Shown: one piece after another, positions 31,942-43,200 of the stretch | Layout of the letters: every line of letters starts with the position of its first letter | Numbering within the stretch: position 1 is the first letter of the stretch | From: VMCP01 sp964415065 | Lineage (GTDB): Bacteria; Bacteroidota; Bacteroidia; NS11-12g; UBA955 | Direction: 5' to 3' | DNA length: 64,000 nt | Assembly: GCA_964415065.1 (NCBI GenBank) | Contig: CAYPYX010000010.1 | Span: 1-64,000 of the forward strand | Notes under the pieces: generated by a model | Told to the model about the DNA's origin: nothing | The model's database searches: none | Seen by the model: only the letters and a program-made list of their open reading frames with translations | Translations under genes and position numbers: made by a program

Positions 31942-34533
31942 ATGAAACAAGAAAATGAAATTGAGAACAAATACTTGTCTCAAATCAGACATTTATTGCC
32001 CAGTCAGGCACCATTGAAAGATTTTGTGCATCATAATACACTTCATCACTTTCAGGAATTACCGTTTTTAAACGCTATCGAGACGTATTTTCAAGAGCTA
32101 GGTATCAAAAATATTTACGATTTAAAAACGTATTTAGACTGGTTTAATCAAGGTGTAATTTCTAGAGATGCTTTGACTTTTGTCCTTTCTAGAGATAAAA
32201 ACAAGAAACACTACACTGTAGACCAGTGGGTAGATTATACTCGAAATCAAATTGAAATTTACGAGAATCAGTTGCAATGGCACCCTAAAGTGAAAACCTT
32301 GAAGGGTTTGTGGAAGCGTAAATTGAACTTGGATGTTGATGCGGTTGTGTATCCAGTTTTATTTCGTTGGATTTCCAATTATATGGATCAAGGAATTTCA
32401 GAATTGGAAAACGAACTGTGGAGCGAGGGCTTGTGGGCGGATTTCAAAACTATTAATAAACAGAGTTTCGTATCTGTATTAAAGCATCCCCATTCTAAAT
32501 GGATACTGGAGGAAAGCCAGAGTCCAGAATCAGCTTTGAATACACTTTTGAATGAGTTAGTGGGAGATGAGTCGCTGGGATTTGAATATTTGAAAGAGCA
32601 ACAACTCATGCATCCAGGTTGGTCAGGGTTGGTTTCAGTGGTAGAACAGAATCCTCGACATTTGATTTTGCCTCGAAAAGTTCGATTGGTTGAGTTTATA
32701 GCTATTGAATTATTATTGGAATTTGACTTTTTGGTGTCTCACGTTAAAAAGGGAACTTCGTTCAAATTGTGTGATTTATTGGATACCGAATTTGTTCAAC
32801 TTTCAACAGGTCCAAAGCCGGATTTTTCTACAGAAAATATTTGGCAATTAGCTTTCGAATGGACCTACTATTCAACCGTAATTAATCAAATTCAAACCAG
32901 CACTTTAAGTAGTTCTCAGAAAGAGAATTCCGGTTCATTTGCAACATATCAAGCGCTTTTTTGCATCGATGATCGCGAGGGAAGTTTGCGAAGTCATCTA
33001 GAGGAAATATCCGATAATTCAGTTCAGACTTTTGGAATACCGGGATTTTTTGGGATTGAATTTTATTACCAAGGATTGGGAATGGTACACGCTTCCAAAA
33101 GTTGTCCTGCGCCAGTTACTCCTCACGTATTGATTAAGGAGCAACATCCAAATTCACATCGATTGAACAACCAAAATCGGTTGAAACAGAATGATTCGAG
33201 CCAGGTACCAATAAACGAGCAAAATCAGAATGCTTCAAGCACAAGGAATACGTCCCCCGAAAAAATAAAAAATGACCCAATTCTTCATCGAAATACGCAT
33301 AAATCGATTCACGGAATAATGGGTTCCATAGGGCTCGGATTTGCAGCAGGATATAGATTGGTAAAGCAAATGGTTCAACCACAAATGAATCATTATGTTG
33401 CGAGTTCAGCCTCTTTTATGAATCCCGAGTCAAAATTGACGTTGTTGCACATGGGCGTTTTTGAAAATGGACTGCAAGTCGGATTTACACTTGAGGAATT
33501 GCTGGTTAGGGCGGAGAATATGCTTCGAAGTATAGATTTGACACAAAATTTTGCTTCTTTGGTGTATTTGATTGGTCACGGAGCCAGTTCAATTAACAAT
33601 CCTCATTATGCGGCGTACGATTGCGGTGCTTGTAGTGGTAGACCAGGTTCAGTTAATGCCAGGCTGATGGCGATGGTGTTGAATTTGCCTGAAATTAGAT
33701 TGGGTTTAAAGCAAAAAGGTATAGAGATACCTGAAACTACTCGTTTCATCGGTGCTCTACACGATACCACACGCGATGAAATTCAGTTCTACGATTTACA
33801 TCGAATGCCATCGGATCGGTTGTATGAACACGGAAAATTTCAAGATTGGGTTGAAAATGCACTGCTGTATAATTCCGCTGAAAGGTCTCTTGCCTTTACT
33901 AATATGAACAGTGTTTTTCATAAATCAGCACTGAAAAATAAGCAGGGTGTTTCCAAAGAGACATTGAAACAAATCCATCAAGAGGTTTTAAAACGAAGTC
34001 TTCGATTGTTTGAAACTCGTCCAGAATACAATCATGCAACGAATGCCTTGTGTGTTATTGGAAATCGCAGTTTAACGCAACATGTAGATTTAGATCGCAG
34101 GGCTTTTCTGCAGTCGTATAATCCATTTTCGGATCAAGATGGTTCTATTCTACATTCCATCATGAAGGCCGCTGTTCCCGTTTGTGGCGGAATTAATTTG
34201 GAGTATTACTTTTCAAAAGTAAGTCCCGATCAAATGGGAGCAGGTAGTAAGCTTCCGCACAACGTAAATGGACTTTTAGGCGTATCAAATGGTGTTGAAG
34301 GCGATTTGAGAACGGGTTTGCCAGCTCAAATGGTGGAAATTCATGATGCCATACGATTGTTAATGGTTATTCAACAATCACCAGAAATACTGGAACAAAT
34401 TTTAAATCAAGATTCTGTTTTGAAAGAGTGGTTTGAAAATGAATGGATGCATTTACTCGTAATTCATCCAATCTCGGGAGCAAGTTATTATTATTCTAAC
34501 GGATCTTTTGTTAACTATTTAATAGAAAAATAG
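31942..34533 (+). CDS. dabA: DabA (DUF2309), inorganic carbon uptake subunit
   Basis: An 863-residue DUF2309/DabA protein. DabA is the zinc-binding, carbonic-anhydrase-like subunit of the DAB inorganic carbon accumulation complex. The four zinc/active-site residues reported for the family are in place: C341 and D343 in CIDDRE, H546 in LIGHGAS, and C561 in AYDCGACSGRPG, with the same 15-residue His-Cys spacing. A low-complexity, Asn/Gln-rich insert lies at about 390-450 (NNQNRLKQNDSSQVPINEQ). The C-terminal NVNGLLGVSNGVEGDLRTGLP motif, typical of the family, is intact. DabB follows 1 bp later. The complete site suggests an active enzyme. Confidence 0.95.
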   Translation: MKQENEIENKYLSQIRHLLPSQAPLKDFVHHNTLHHFQELPFLNAIETYFQELGIKNIYDLKTYLDWFNQGVISRDALTFVLSRDKNKKHYTVDQWVDYTRNQIEIYENQLQWHPKVKTLKGLWKRKLNLDVDAVVYPVLFRWISNYMDQGISELENELWSEGLWADFKTINKQSFVSVLKHPHSKWILEESQSPESALNTLLNELVGDESLGFEYLKEQQLMHPGWSGLVSVVEQNPRHLILPRKVRLVEFIAIELLLEFDFLVSHVKKGTSFKLCDLLDTEFVQLSTGPKPDFSTENIWQLAFEWTYYSTVINQIQTSTLSSSQKENSGSFATYQALFCIDDREGSLRSHLEEISDNSVQTFGIPGFFGIEFYYQGLGMVHASKSCPAPVTPHVLIKEQHPNSHRLNNQNRLKQNDSSQVPINEQNQNASSTRNTSPEKIKNDPILHRNTHKSIHGIMGSIGLGFAAGYRLVKQMVQPQMNHYVASSASFMNPESKLTLLHMGVFENGLQVGFTLEELLVRAENMLRSIDLTQNFASLVYLIGHGASSINNPHYAAYDCGACSGRPGSVNARLMAMVLNLPEIRLGLKQKGIEIPETTRFIGALHDTTRDEIQFYDLHRMPSDRLYEHGKFQDWVENALLYNSAERSLAFTNMNSVFHKSALKNKQGVSKETLKQIHQEVLKRSLRLFETRPEYNHATNALCVIGNRSLTQHVDLDRRAFLQSYNPFSDQDGSILHSIMKAAVPVCGGINLEYYFSKVSPDQMGAGSKLPHNVNGLLGVSNGVEGDLRTGLPAQMVEIHDAIRLLMVIQQSPEILEQILNQDSVLKEWFENEWMHLLVIHPISGASYYYSNGSFVNYLIEK

Positions 34534-34534
34534 A

Positions 34535-36406
34535 ATGGGAATACTAAATAATTTTATTTTAATTCCCATTTTGGGATGGGTGATAAGTTTGTTGTGGCAG
34601 AGAAAAAGTGAAAAGTTAATTTCCAATACAGCATTGCTAACATTGTTGTTGCAGTTGTTGATTTTTCCTGTGTTGATTTATACCTGGTGGTTAACTTCAG
34701 AAAAATGGATAAGTCTCTTCGATTTTACGCTATACAATTCAGGCGATTATTCATTTAACTTCAGTTTGTATTTCGATAAAATATCGGCAGTTTTCTCTTT
34801 AGTGGGAATACTTTTGAGCTTAATAGTGGTATTCTATACTTCCAAGTATTTACATGGAGAACCGGGGTATAAACGCTTTTTTAACACCATTCAGCTGTTT
34901 TTTGTGGGATATAATTTCGTCATCTTTGGAGGAAATTACGAAACGGTTTTTATAGGTTGGGAAATTCTTGGAATTAGTTCATTTTTATTGATTGCTTTTT
35001 ATCGTGAACGTTATCTTCCGGTTAAAAACGCCGTAAAAGTATTCTTTATTTATCGGATTGGGGATGTAGGGTTTATTTTAGCCATGTGGCTTAGTCATCA
35101 TGCTTGGCATAGCAACATCAATTTTGCCCATTTGAATCATGTAGATTTTGTGCGAGATCATTTACAGGAAAGCGCAGGGGTTGGAGTTGCAGTTGGCTTG
35201 TTATTCTTTTTGGTAGCGATGGGTAAAAGTGCGTTGTTTCCATTTTCGAGTTGGCTTCCACGAGCAATGGAAGGGCCAACGCCGTCTTCGGCAATTTTCT
35301 ACGGTTCTTTGTCTGTGCATTTAGGAGCTTTTTTGATGCTACGTACTTTGCCTATTGTTTTGCAAGAACCAATGGTTCAAGCTTTTATGATTATGGTTGG
35401 AGCAATTACTTCGTTAGTTGGACATTATACAGCAAAGTATCAGTCCACCATTAAATCGCAAGTTGCTTATGGTTCTTTATCCCAAATTGGTTTGATTTTT
35501 ATTGAGATTGCATTGGGTTGGGTGGATTTGGCGTTGCTCCATTTTGTTGGAAATGCTTTGTTGAGAACCTACCAATTGTTAGTGAGCCCTTCATCAGTTG
35601 TCTATTTAATTCGAAAACAACATCGTTCCAGTCTTCCCGAAAAGCAGCACTCTCAATTTCTGAATCGGTGGAATTACACAATGTATGTTTTGAGTCTTAA
35701 AGAATTCTATATGGAGCAAATTCAATATGGATTACTCTGGTATCCATTTAAACAATGCGGTCGATGGTTGAATAAAGTCGATAAACGATATTTTGTGAGT
35801 GTAGGTGTAGTGTTGATGGGGTTGTTTAGTGTGGATTTCTTTGGACTTACTGAGTATTCTCCTGATTGGTGGTTGTCAATAAATCAACACTTATCTCTGG
35901 TTTTAGCGATATTTGCATTGTCTTTGGTGCTATTTGCATTTGGCAACTATAAAAATTCTCTTTTTTCTTGGATATCAATTTCGTTGAGCCATTTGTTCAT
36001 TGCATTGAGCGTACTCGTAAAGTCTAAAGGATTTTTAGGGGATGTGGAAATTTACTTAAGTGGAATTTTTATAGCCTCAATTATGGGAATAATCGTATTG
36101 AGATACATTCAAAAACAGCATAATATTCGGTTAAATCACCACTGGGGATTATTTCAATTTTTTCCCAAGTTATCGGTTTTCTTCTTGGTGATTTCACTGA
36201 TGATGACTGGTTTTCCAATAACTCCAACTTTCCTAGGGGAAGATCTAATGTTTACCCATTTGCAAACGAATGAGCCTTTGTTGGCTTCAATCATTGCACT
36301 CACATTAATAATCGACGGATTGGTAATTGTTCGTATATATTCTAGGTTGTTTTTTGTAATTACCCGTGATGAAAACAACCGAAATAAATTTTATAAAAAT
36401 GCTTAG
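34535..36406 (+). CDS. dabB: DabB, membrane partner of DabA (NuoL-like)
   Basis: A 623-residue membrane protein with about 14 hydrophobic segments, of the proton-conducting antiporter/NuoL class (Proton_antipo_M). Landmarks are GWEILGISSFLLIAFYRERY, MGKSALFPFSSWLPRAMEGPTPSSAIFYGSLSVHLGAFLM and the long hydrophobic C-terminal half. DabB couples the proton gradient to DabA. The gene begins 1 bp after dabA and overlaps the following porin gene by 8 nt (ATGCTTAG), so the set is translated as one. It is complete and normal in length. Confidence 0.93.
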   Translation: MGILNNFILIPILGWVISLLWQRKSEKLISNTALLTLLLQLLIFPVLIYTWWLTSEKWISLFDFTLYNSGDYSFNFSLYFDKISAVFSLVGILLSLIVVFYTSKYLHGEPGYKRFFNTIQLFFVGYNFVIFGGNYETVFIGWEILGISSFLLIAFYRERYLPVKNAVKVFFIYRIGDVGFILAMWLSHHAWHSNINFAHLNHVDFVRDHLQESAGVGVAVGLLFFLVAMGKSALFPFSSWLPRAMEGPTPSSAIFYGSLSVHLGAFLMLRTLPIVLQEPMVQAFMIMVGAITSLVGHYTAKYQSTIKSQVAYGSLSQIGLIFIEIALGWVDLALLHFVGNALLRTYQLLVSPSSVVYLIRKQHRSSLPEKQHSQFLNRWNYTMYVLSLKEFYMEQIQYGLLWYPFKQCGRWLNKVDKRYFVSVGVVLMGLFSVDFFGLTEYSPDWWLSINQHLSLVLAIFALSLVLFAFGNYKNSLFSWISISLSHLFIALSVLVKSKGFLGDVEIYLSGIFIASIMGIIVLRYIQKQHNIRLNHHWGLFQFFPKLSVFFLVISLMMTGFPITPTFLGEDLMFTHLQTNEPLLASIIALTLIIDGLVIVRIYSRLFFVITRDENNRNKFYKNA

Positions 36407-37874
36407 TAAAAGAACCATATTCCATTTAATCCTGATTGCCTTTTTAGGGGTCTTTGCCGAAAATTTGAATGCAGAAACTCGAGTTTCCAACATATCTCCT
36501 GCTAATTCAAAGTCACCCTATCCAACGTTGAATTTTACATTTTTGAATCAAACTTGGTTGCGCTTTTCTCAAAATAATGAAGGAACACTTCGTCTGGGAG
36601 AATCGGCCTTGAACACTTTAGACATTGGGTTGAGAAGAACACGTTTCCAGTTGTTCGGAAATGTACATCCTCGGGTTTTTTATTATTTGCAAGTGGGACA
36701 AAATAATTTCAATTCCATGTATAACATTGGAAGTAATCGTAAAAATGCTGTTTTTATTCATGACGCAATTACAGAGTACCAAGTTACCCAAACCAATGCA
36801 CTGAAAATAGGTGGTGGATTGGGAATTGCCAACGGTTTGTCGCGCTTTTCTCAGCCGTCTATAGGTACGATTGCAACCATGGATGTCCCCGTTTTTGCCC
36901 AAGCTACCGTAGATCAAATCGATCAATTTTCCCGAAAATTGAGTGTGTACGCTCGTGGTCAATTGGGTAAATTTGATTACCGTTTTGTTCTCAGCGATCC
37001 TTTTCCTATTAGCAGTAATGGTTCAACCTTACCTTCAATTTCTAAAAATGCTCAGTTCAGTCCCCTAAAACACCAAAAACAACTTCAAACCTACTTGATG
37101 TATCAGTTTTTTGATCAGGAGGGACATACAACGCCCTATATGACTGGTAATTATTTGGGAACGAAGAAAGTGTGGAACATCGCTTTTGGGGCGATTTATC
37201 AACCCGATGCAATGTATCGCTTGGGGAACTTTGGAGACACAATTTTTGAGGATATGAAGCTATTTTGTGTGGAATCATTTATGGACATACCCATGAATAA
37301 TCAGTCAGCATTACATGCATATTTGGGGTATTTTAATTTAAATTATGGTTCGAATTATTTGAGAATGAATGGGATTATGAACCCTGCAAATTCGTCGAAC
37401 TTAGTTGGGTTGACGAAGGATGTGGGGCCTCAATATGGAAATAGTTTGCCTATGTTTGGTACGGGACAATCCATCTATTCGGAAGTACATTATTTACTTC
37501 CCCAAAGAAGCAAAAGGATAGAAGTTTCGAATGTGGTTTCTTCTTCAAAAGATGTGCCTGCCACAGCGGGAAATAAAGATGTATCTTCTTCAACAAATGC
37601 AGGAGCTGCGGCAAATTCAGCAACTGCTTCACATGCAATTGTCCCAACGCGATATGGGGTTTATGCATCCGTTAATTGGTCAAAATACGATCGGTTGAAT
37701 TCCGTTTCAACTCTTGAAAGTCATGTAGGATTAAATTGTTTTATACAAGGCCACCAAGGAAAGTTAAGTTTGGATGTAGCCAATCGTCCACAAGTTTTGG
37801 TTTTCAATAATTCAATTGATCGAGGTTCCAATTTATGGCAAGCCGTTCTGCAATACCAGATTTTTTTGAATTAA
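36399..37874 (+). CDS. Porin-like outer membrane beta-barrel protein of the SulP-Dab operon
   Basis: A 491-residue outer-membrane protein. I placed the start at 36399 so the signal peptide is MLSKRTIFHLILIAFLGVFA with cleavage near NAETR. The rest has an alternating amphipathic beta pattern with aromatic girdles (LRRTRFQLFGNVHPRVFYYLQVGQ, QYGNSLPMFGTGQSIYSEVHYL), as in phosphate-selective or OprP-type barrels, plus an Ala/Ser-rich loop near 390-430. The start overlaps the dabB stop, so it is in the operon. I infer that it gives bicarbonate or another anion passage through the outer membrane; no such partner is standard for DAB operons. Confidence 0.75.
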   Translation: MLSKRTIFHLILIAFLGVFAENLNAETRVSNISPANSKSPYPTLNFTFLNQTWLRFSQNNEGTLRLGESALNTLDIGLRRTRFQLFGNVHPRVFYYLQVGQNNFNSMYNIGSNRKNAVFIHDAITEYQVTQTNALKIGGGLGIANGLSRFSQPSIGTIATMDVPVFAQATVDQIDQFSRKLSVYARGQLGKFDYRFVLSDPFPISSNGSTLPSISKNAQFSPLKHQKQLQTYLMYQFFDQEGHTTPYMTGNYLGTKKVWNIAFGAIYQPDAMYRLGNFGDTIFEDMKLFCVESFMDIPMNNQSALHAYLGYFNLNYGSNYLRMNGIMNPANSSNLVGLTKDVGPQYGNSLPMFGTGQSIYSEVHYLLPQRSKRIEVSNVVSSSKDVPATAGNKDVSSSTNAGAAANSATASHAIVPTRYGVYASVNWSKYDRLNSVSTLESHVGLNCFIQGHQGKLSLDVANRPQVLVFNNSIDRGSNLWQAVLQYQIFLN

Positions 37875-37900
37875 ATTGATTAAAACAATAAATGTGTTAA

Positions 37901-37929
37901 TGTGAACTCTCGTTATTTGAGAGTTCACA
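37901..37929. terminator. Bidirectional terminator between the Dab operon and ppk1
   Basis: TGTGAACTCTC, GTTATTT loop, GAGAGTTCACA then TTTG: an 11-bp stem 26 bp after the porin gene stop and 20 bp before the ppk1 stop on the other strand. Confidence 0.75.
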
Positions 37930-37948
37930 TTTGACACCAATCATTTTA

Positions 37949-40021
37949 TTAGTGATATTCCTTGTTTTGAAGGTATTTGTATATTTCTAATTGTGATCTA
38001 AACTCTACGGATTCTATAGATTCCGGAGTGAAGTATTCATTATTTTGAATGTTATTTAGAACACGTGCCTTAACATTTTCTTTAAGTTGAATCTCCATTA
38101 TGTCGATTAGCTCTTGTGAAAATGTTTTTGAAACGATTGGACAAGTCACCTCAACACGATGATCGAGATTTCGAACCATCCAATCAGCCGAAGATATGTA
38201 AACGATGGGATCGTTATTGTTATTGAAAATAATTACTCGGGCATGTTCTAAATATTCGTCAACAATGCTGATGCCTCGAATGTCTTTCTTAAATGCTTTT
38301 TGATGCGTCGTGGCCGTGCAAATTCCGCGAACAACCATATCGACTTGCACTCCACTTCGAGCCGCTTTATAGAGAGATTCAATTAGAGTTGGGTCAACCA
38401 ATGAATTTAATTTTACTAAAATTCTTCGTTGGCTCTTTCTGCGTTTTATTTCTTTTTCGATTTGTTGAATGAAATGATTTCGGGTATTAAAAGGGCTTGT
38501 AATTAGTGTTTTACACGATTTTATTTTATCGAGGGATGGGTGTTCTGATTCTAAGCAATCGAAGATCTTATTAATATCCTGAATTATGGACGATTTGGAG
38601 GTCATCAACATGTGGTCGCCGTACAATTGTGCAGTACCTTCATGAAAATTACCGGTAGAAATAAATGCATATTGTAAGGTTTTATTGAATTCACGTTTTT
38701 TAATCACGCATAATTTGGCATGAACTTTCATGTTGGGTACTCCAACGTAAACTTTAATACCTTCTTCTTCTAATATACTCTTCCATTTTAAATTGGCTTC
38801 TTCATCAAAACGTGCTTTTAATTCAATAACAACTGATACCGTTTTGCCATTGCGAACGGCATTAAGAAGTGCATTAATTACTTTGGAATTCTTAGCCAGA
38901 CGGTATACGGTAATTCGAATGCTTTGAACAAACGGATCAATGGCAGCTTCCCTCAATAAATCGATCACAGAATCAAAACTGTGATAAGGGAAATGCAGCA
39001 TAACGTCCCGATTTTGAATCACATCCATAATTCTGCAGGGTTGTTTTAATAATGGATGCACAAAAGGTTTAGGACGGTATTTTATATCGTGAAATACCTC
39101 TTTGGGGAAATCCATAAACGCTTTGAAATTATGAATTCTTCCTCCCGCAATGAGGTCAGCTTTTTTATCGAGATTCAGTCTGCGCGTAAGGTAATCCAAT
39201 AATTGGGGGTCGATTCGTTTGTCGTATACGAAACGCGTGGCTTTCCCTTTACTACGTTTCTTTAAATTCTTTTCTAATTCGGTAATAATGTTTGAATTGA
39301 AGCCGTTGTCTAAGTCCATTTCAGCATCTCGAGTCAATTTAATTACGTGACTTTTAAAGCGATCAAATCCAAACGGAGCAAACAAGAATTTTAAATTATA
39401 GCGAATAACATCCTCCAACATAATGATATGTGTTTCATTTTTGGGGGATGGAAGTATGATGAATCGAGGAATATGTTGCTCTGGAACTTCAATGAGTGCA
39501 TATCGTTGCAACATAGGATTGTTGGTGTTGCCAAGTAAACATGCTAAATAAATTGAACGGTCGCGCAACATTGGAGCATGTGGCATACTTTCGATCATTA
39601 AGGGAACAATTTGGCTACGAACTCGTTCTTCAAAGTAATTCTCAACCCATGTTTTTTGATCTTTGCTTAATTCTCGTTCATTTTTTAGGTAAATTTTATA
39701 TTTAGTACCTAATTCTCGGATGATTTGTGCAAACGTTTTGTCGAAAGCACTTTGAAGTTTAATGACTTCTTCGTGAATTTGGCTTAAAATGCGTTCTGGA
39801 TTTTCTTCTAAATGAATTTTAGCAGTTTGTTTGTTGAGCTTAACCATTTTGTTCAGAGTTCCAACACGAACGCGGAAAAACTCATCTAAGTTATTGGAGA
39901 ATATCCCTAAAAAACGCAATCTGTTATACAAGTGAACTTCATTATCCTGCGCCTCTTGCATTACTCTCTGGTTAAACGATAACCAACTTATGTCCCGAAT
40001 GATTTTTTTCACTGCATGCAA
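37949..40021 (-). CDS. ppk1: Polyphosphate kinase 1
   Basis: A 690-residue Ppk1, which transfers the gamma-phosphate of ATP to polyphosphate. The N domain (1-105) begins DISWLSFNQRVMQEA, the head domain follows, and the C-terminal half has two phospholipase-D-like domains. The catalytic histidine is H434 in NMKVHAKLCVI, and the second HxK-type region is TGNFHEGTAQLYGDH. All motifs are intact. A candidate PhoB-type direct repeat lies 29-44 bp upstream. Together with Ppx and the VTC cluster 9 kb away, this gives the region genes for both making and removing polyphosphate. Confidence 0.95.
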   Translation of the reverse strand: MHAVKKIIRDISWLSFNQRVMQEAQDNEVHLYNRLRFLGIFSNNLDEFFRVRVGTLNKMVKLNKQTAKIHLEENPERILSQIHEEVIKLQSAFDKTFAQIIRELGTKYKIYLKNERELSKDQKTWVENYFEERVRSQIVPLMIESMPHAPMLRDRSIYLACLLGNTNNPMLQRYALIEVPEQHIPRFIILPSPKNETHIIMLEDVIRYNLKFLFAPFGFDRFKSHVIKLTRDAEMDLDNGFNSNIITELEKNLKKRSKGKATRFVYDKRIDPQLLDYLTRRLNLDKKADLIAGGRIHNFKAFMDFPKEVFHDIKYRPKPFVHPLLKQPCRIMDVIQNRDVMLHFPYHSFDSVIDLLREAAIDPFVQSIRITVYRLAKNSKVINALLNAVRNGKTVSVVIELKARFDEEANLKWKSILEEEGIKVYVGVPNMKVHAKLCVIKKREFNKTLQYAFISTGNFHEGTAQLYGDHMLMTSKSSIIQDINKIFDCLESEHPSLDKIKSCKTLITSPFNTRNHFIQQIEKEIKRRKSQRRILVKLNSLVDPTLIESLYKAARSGVQVDMVVRGICTATTHQKAFKKDIRGISIVDEYLEHARVIIFNNNNDPIVYISSADWMVRNLDHRVEVTCPIVSKTFSQELIDIMEIQLKENVKARVLNNIQNNEYFTPESIESVEFRSQLEIYKYLQNKEYH

Positions 40022-40049
40022 AATTATTGATGTAAATTTAATACTTGTA

Positions 40050-40065
40050 TTAACTGTGTGTTAAA
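40050..40065. promoter_or_regulatory. Candidate PhoB-type direct repeat upstream of ppk1
   Basis: TTAAC-TGTGTG-TTAAA: two TTAAM units with an 11-bp period, 29 bp before the ppk1 start codon. The same layout occurs twice before the lipoprotein gene. Confidence 0.45.
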
Positions 40066-40179
40066 GTAATGTTTTGGAGGTGAAAAGAATTGAGGTGTGG
40101 CTTGGTTAAACTAATTTAGTATAATTTATGTCTAGGAGTCGGGTTTTGGGTGAATAGTGAGTCTGAAATGCTTAAAATA

Positions 40180-40207
40180 AAAAAGGCCACCTCCCCGTGG
40201 CCCTTTT
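40180..40207 (-). terminator. Terminator of the TonB receptor gene
   Basis: AAAGGCCAC, CTCCCC loop, GTGGCC then TTTT; on the complement the stem is followed by TTTTTTATTTTAAG. It lies 28 bp after the receptor stop. Confidence 0.75.
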
Positions 40208-40234
40208 AATCATTCTCTCTATTAAGCGATCAAC

Positions 40235-43200
40235 TTACAAACTGTAAGAGAATTTCACGGAAATGTTGGTGCCAGGATTCAATCGTGTAAAATACTGATT
40301 CTGAGCATTGAATGAACTGAATATTTGTTCTCTCTTGTCGTTCAATAAATTACTTACTTTAACACCTAAATCCATTTTGTTCTGTGGACCAAATTTGATG
40401 TTGGCATTGAAATTTAAACTATGAAAAGGTACACTGTAAACGTCTGTGTTGTTAGAAAATCCGACAAATTGCAGGGTTGGACCTTGAACGTTGTAAAACA
40501 TACCCGCATCCACAGTTTTCTTTTTGTTGGTGTAAGATAATCCTCCATTGATAATGTAAGGAGCTTGTCCAGCCATAGCGCGATTTCTATCGATAATTTG
40601 ACCAGTACGAGCACTGTTTTTTCTGGATAAGTATTCTGATTCGGTGATGTTAATGCGAGATTCAGTGATGGTTAAATTGGTATTAAATGACCATTGTTTA
40701 AGAATATCGCTGATGATCGATAATTGTTGACGCAATTCAAATTCTGCACCCAGTATTGTTGCATTACCTACATTTCGCGGTTGAAAACTTCCCGCATCTG
40801 CCAAAAACTGCACAATTTCGATTGGGTCTTTTAATGTTTTATAAAATACACCTGCAGAAATCATGTTTCCTGATTTTTGGAAACTTTCCCAACGAATGTC
40901 AAAATTATTGATATGAGTAGATCTCAAGTCACCATTCCATAATGTATCTTTCCCTCCATTGGTTGTTTCTACTGCCTTTCCACCGATGAAAGTTCTACCC
41001 GTGATTGGGTCGAGTATTTCAGCATACGACATCTCTTTTAACGATGGACGAGCAATGGTTCGAGCATACGAAATACGTATGTTAGCATTTTTAGAGATGC
41101 TATACATAGCGTTAGCAGTTGGAAACAAGTTAACATCGTTGATTACTCTTTCATTTTGGTAATCAATGGTTTTTAATTGATTGATCCCTGTGTAAAGTTG
41201 TGTGTATTGCTCTGCTCTTAATCCAACAACAGTTTTCAATAAAGGTGAAATTTGAACTTCTTGAGTAGCGTATGCGGCGCTGTAATGTACTTGAGATTGG
41301 AACTTGTTAGGATTAACCACTTGTCCATTTTTGATGAACATGGCATCATATCTCACACCATTTTTATTGGTTGAAGACACCAAATTGGATTCGTTAAATA
41401 TTTCATTGGGATCTCCAGAAAATTTGGTATCACCAACCGTAACTTGAAAGTTGCGAATATCAAAACTTCTGTTTTTGTAGGTATATGCTAAGCCCATACC
41501 TAATTTGCCTTTTTTACCTAATAAGCGTACTTCTTTAGAAACATCCAAACGATTTGCAACATTGTATTCGGTAAGATCTCTCCAGATACGTTCTGGTTTA
41601 CCCACCTCAGTTGAAATAACATTGTCGGGATCTCTGAATCGAGTAAAGCGAATATCGGGATCCGAAATGTTAGAACGTGTTGGAGCAATTTTCCAATCAA
41701 TTTTAGTTTTTCCTTTATTGCGGGAATGAGTACCTGCAATTAATATGTTGGTTAGGCTTCTTTGATTGTATTCCAAATTGTTTTGATTGGCCTCCCAGTT
41801 TGCACCTAAATTCGTATTTCTGAAGTAAAATTGACCCGCTTTAGACTCTCCATTTTGAATGTGTAGGACGTTCAATCTGTATTTATCATTATTTGATTTT
41901 AAAGCCAAACCACCCAAAGCACCTAATAAAACATTATTGCTTCCATAATTTCCTGTTTGACGCTCTAAGGCAGTTAATTCCATGTTTTCCGGATTGGGAT
42001 CCTTAGCGTATAAATTAAATTCTGCACCTTCGTAAAACTCCGTTTCATTTTTGTAAGTCAACGATGCTTGATATCCTAACGTGTATTTTTTGTTCAATTT
42101 CTTCTGATTCGCGTAAGAAATTCCCATGCTTAAATTCAAGAAACTGGTTTTTTGCTCAGCTCCCATAGTCGGGTTGAACTTCCTAGTGATTGCCTGAAAT
42201 TCTTGTCCTTTAGTTCCATTAGGATTAATTAAAAAATCCGTGTAAGAAGGTATTTGGCTATTGTTGTCTGTGGGAATGTCGCGACTTCCATTATCAAATC
42301 CCAAAAAGTCAGTAGAGCTTCCTTTATAGGTTAAATAATTGGATTTTAAGTTCATGTTGGGATTGTATCCCAATCCAAAATTTACACTCCAGTTCCTTTT
42401 TTCGGGAAAGTCTTTTGTTGCAATATCCACAACGCCACCAGTGAAATCCGCTGGTAAGTCAGCCGTAAACGTTTTAGATACTACAATATTGTCGATTACA
42501 TTGGTCGGAAATAAATCCATTTGTATCGTATTTCTATCAGGATCCAAACCGGGTATATCTACTCCGTTTAACGTAGTTTTTGTATAACGATCACCCAATC
42601 CACGTACAAATACGTATTTACCTCCTTCAACAGATACTCCAGTAACACGCGACATAGCAGAAGCGGCATCACCATCGCCAATGCGTTTGAAGTTGGCTGC
42701 AGAAATACCGTCAATCATATTCGGAGCAATTTTCTTAGCTGTTAAAAGTGCTTCTTCATTATTTTTTACGGATTTAACGGAGATTTTTACTTCTTCCATT
42801 CCCTCAACGGCTGATTCAAGCTTAATATCGCCTAGGGGATTGGTTTCATTTGGACTGATGGTTATATCAGTAATTGAAATTGTATTGAAACCTTCCGCTG
42901 AAACTCTGAGCGTATATGAACCAGGAGTTGCTTGGATTTCGAATTTGCCATCTAGGTCGGAAGTGGTTTTTATTGTTTTTTCGGGAGATGGTATTTCAGA
43001 TCTAACGGATTCTGAACTTTCAGAATTGGAATTGGATACGGGAATAAGTTCAACTTCGGCATTTTGAACTTTTTTAGCAGTTGTGCTTTCGATAATTCGC
43101 CCACGGATAATTCCATTCTTGAGATTTTCAGCCAGGTTTAATGGGGAATTTGTTGTGTTTTCAGTTGAAATAGCGTTGGAGGATTGTGCTGAAATTCTAT

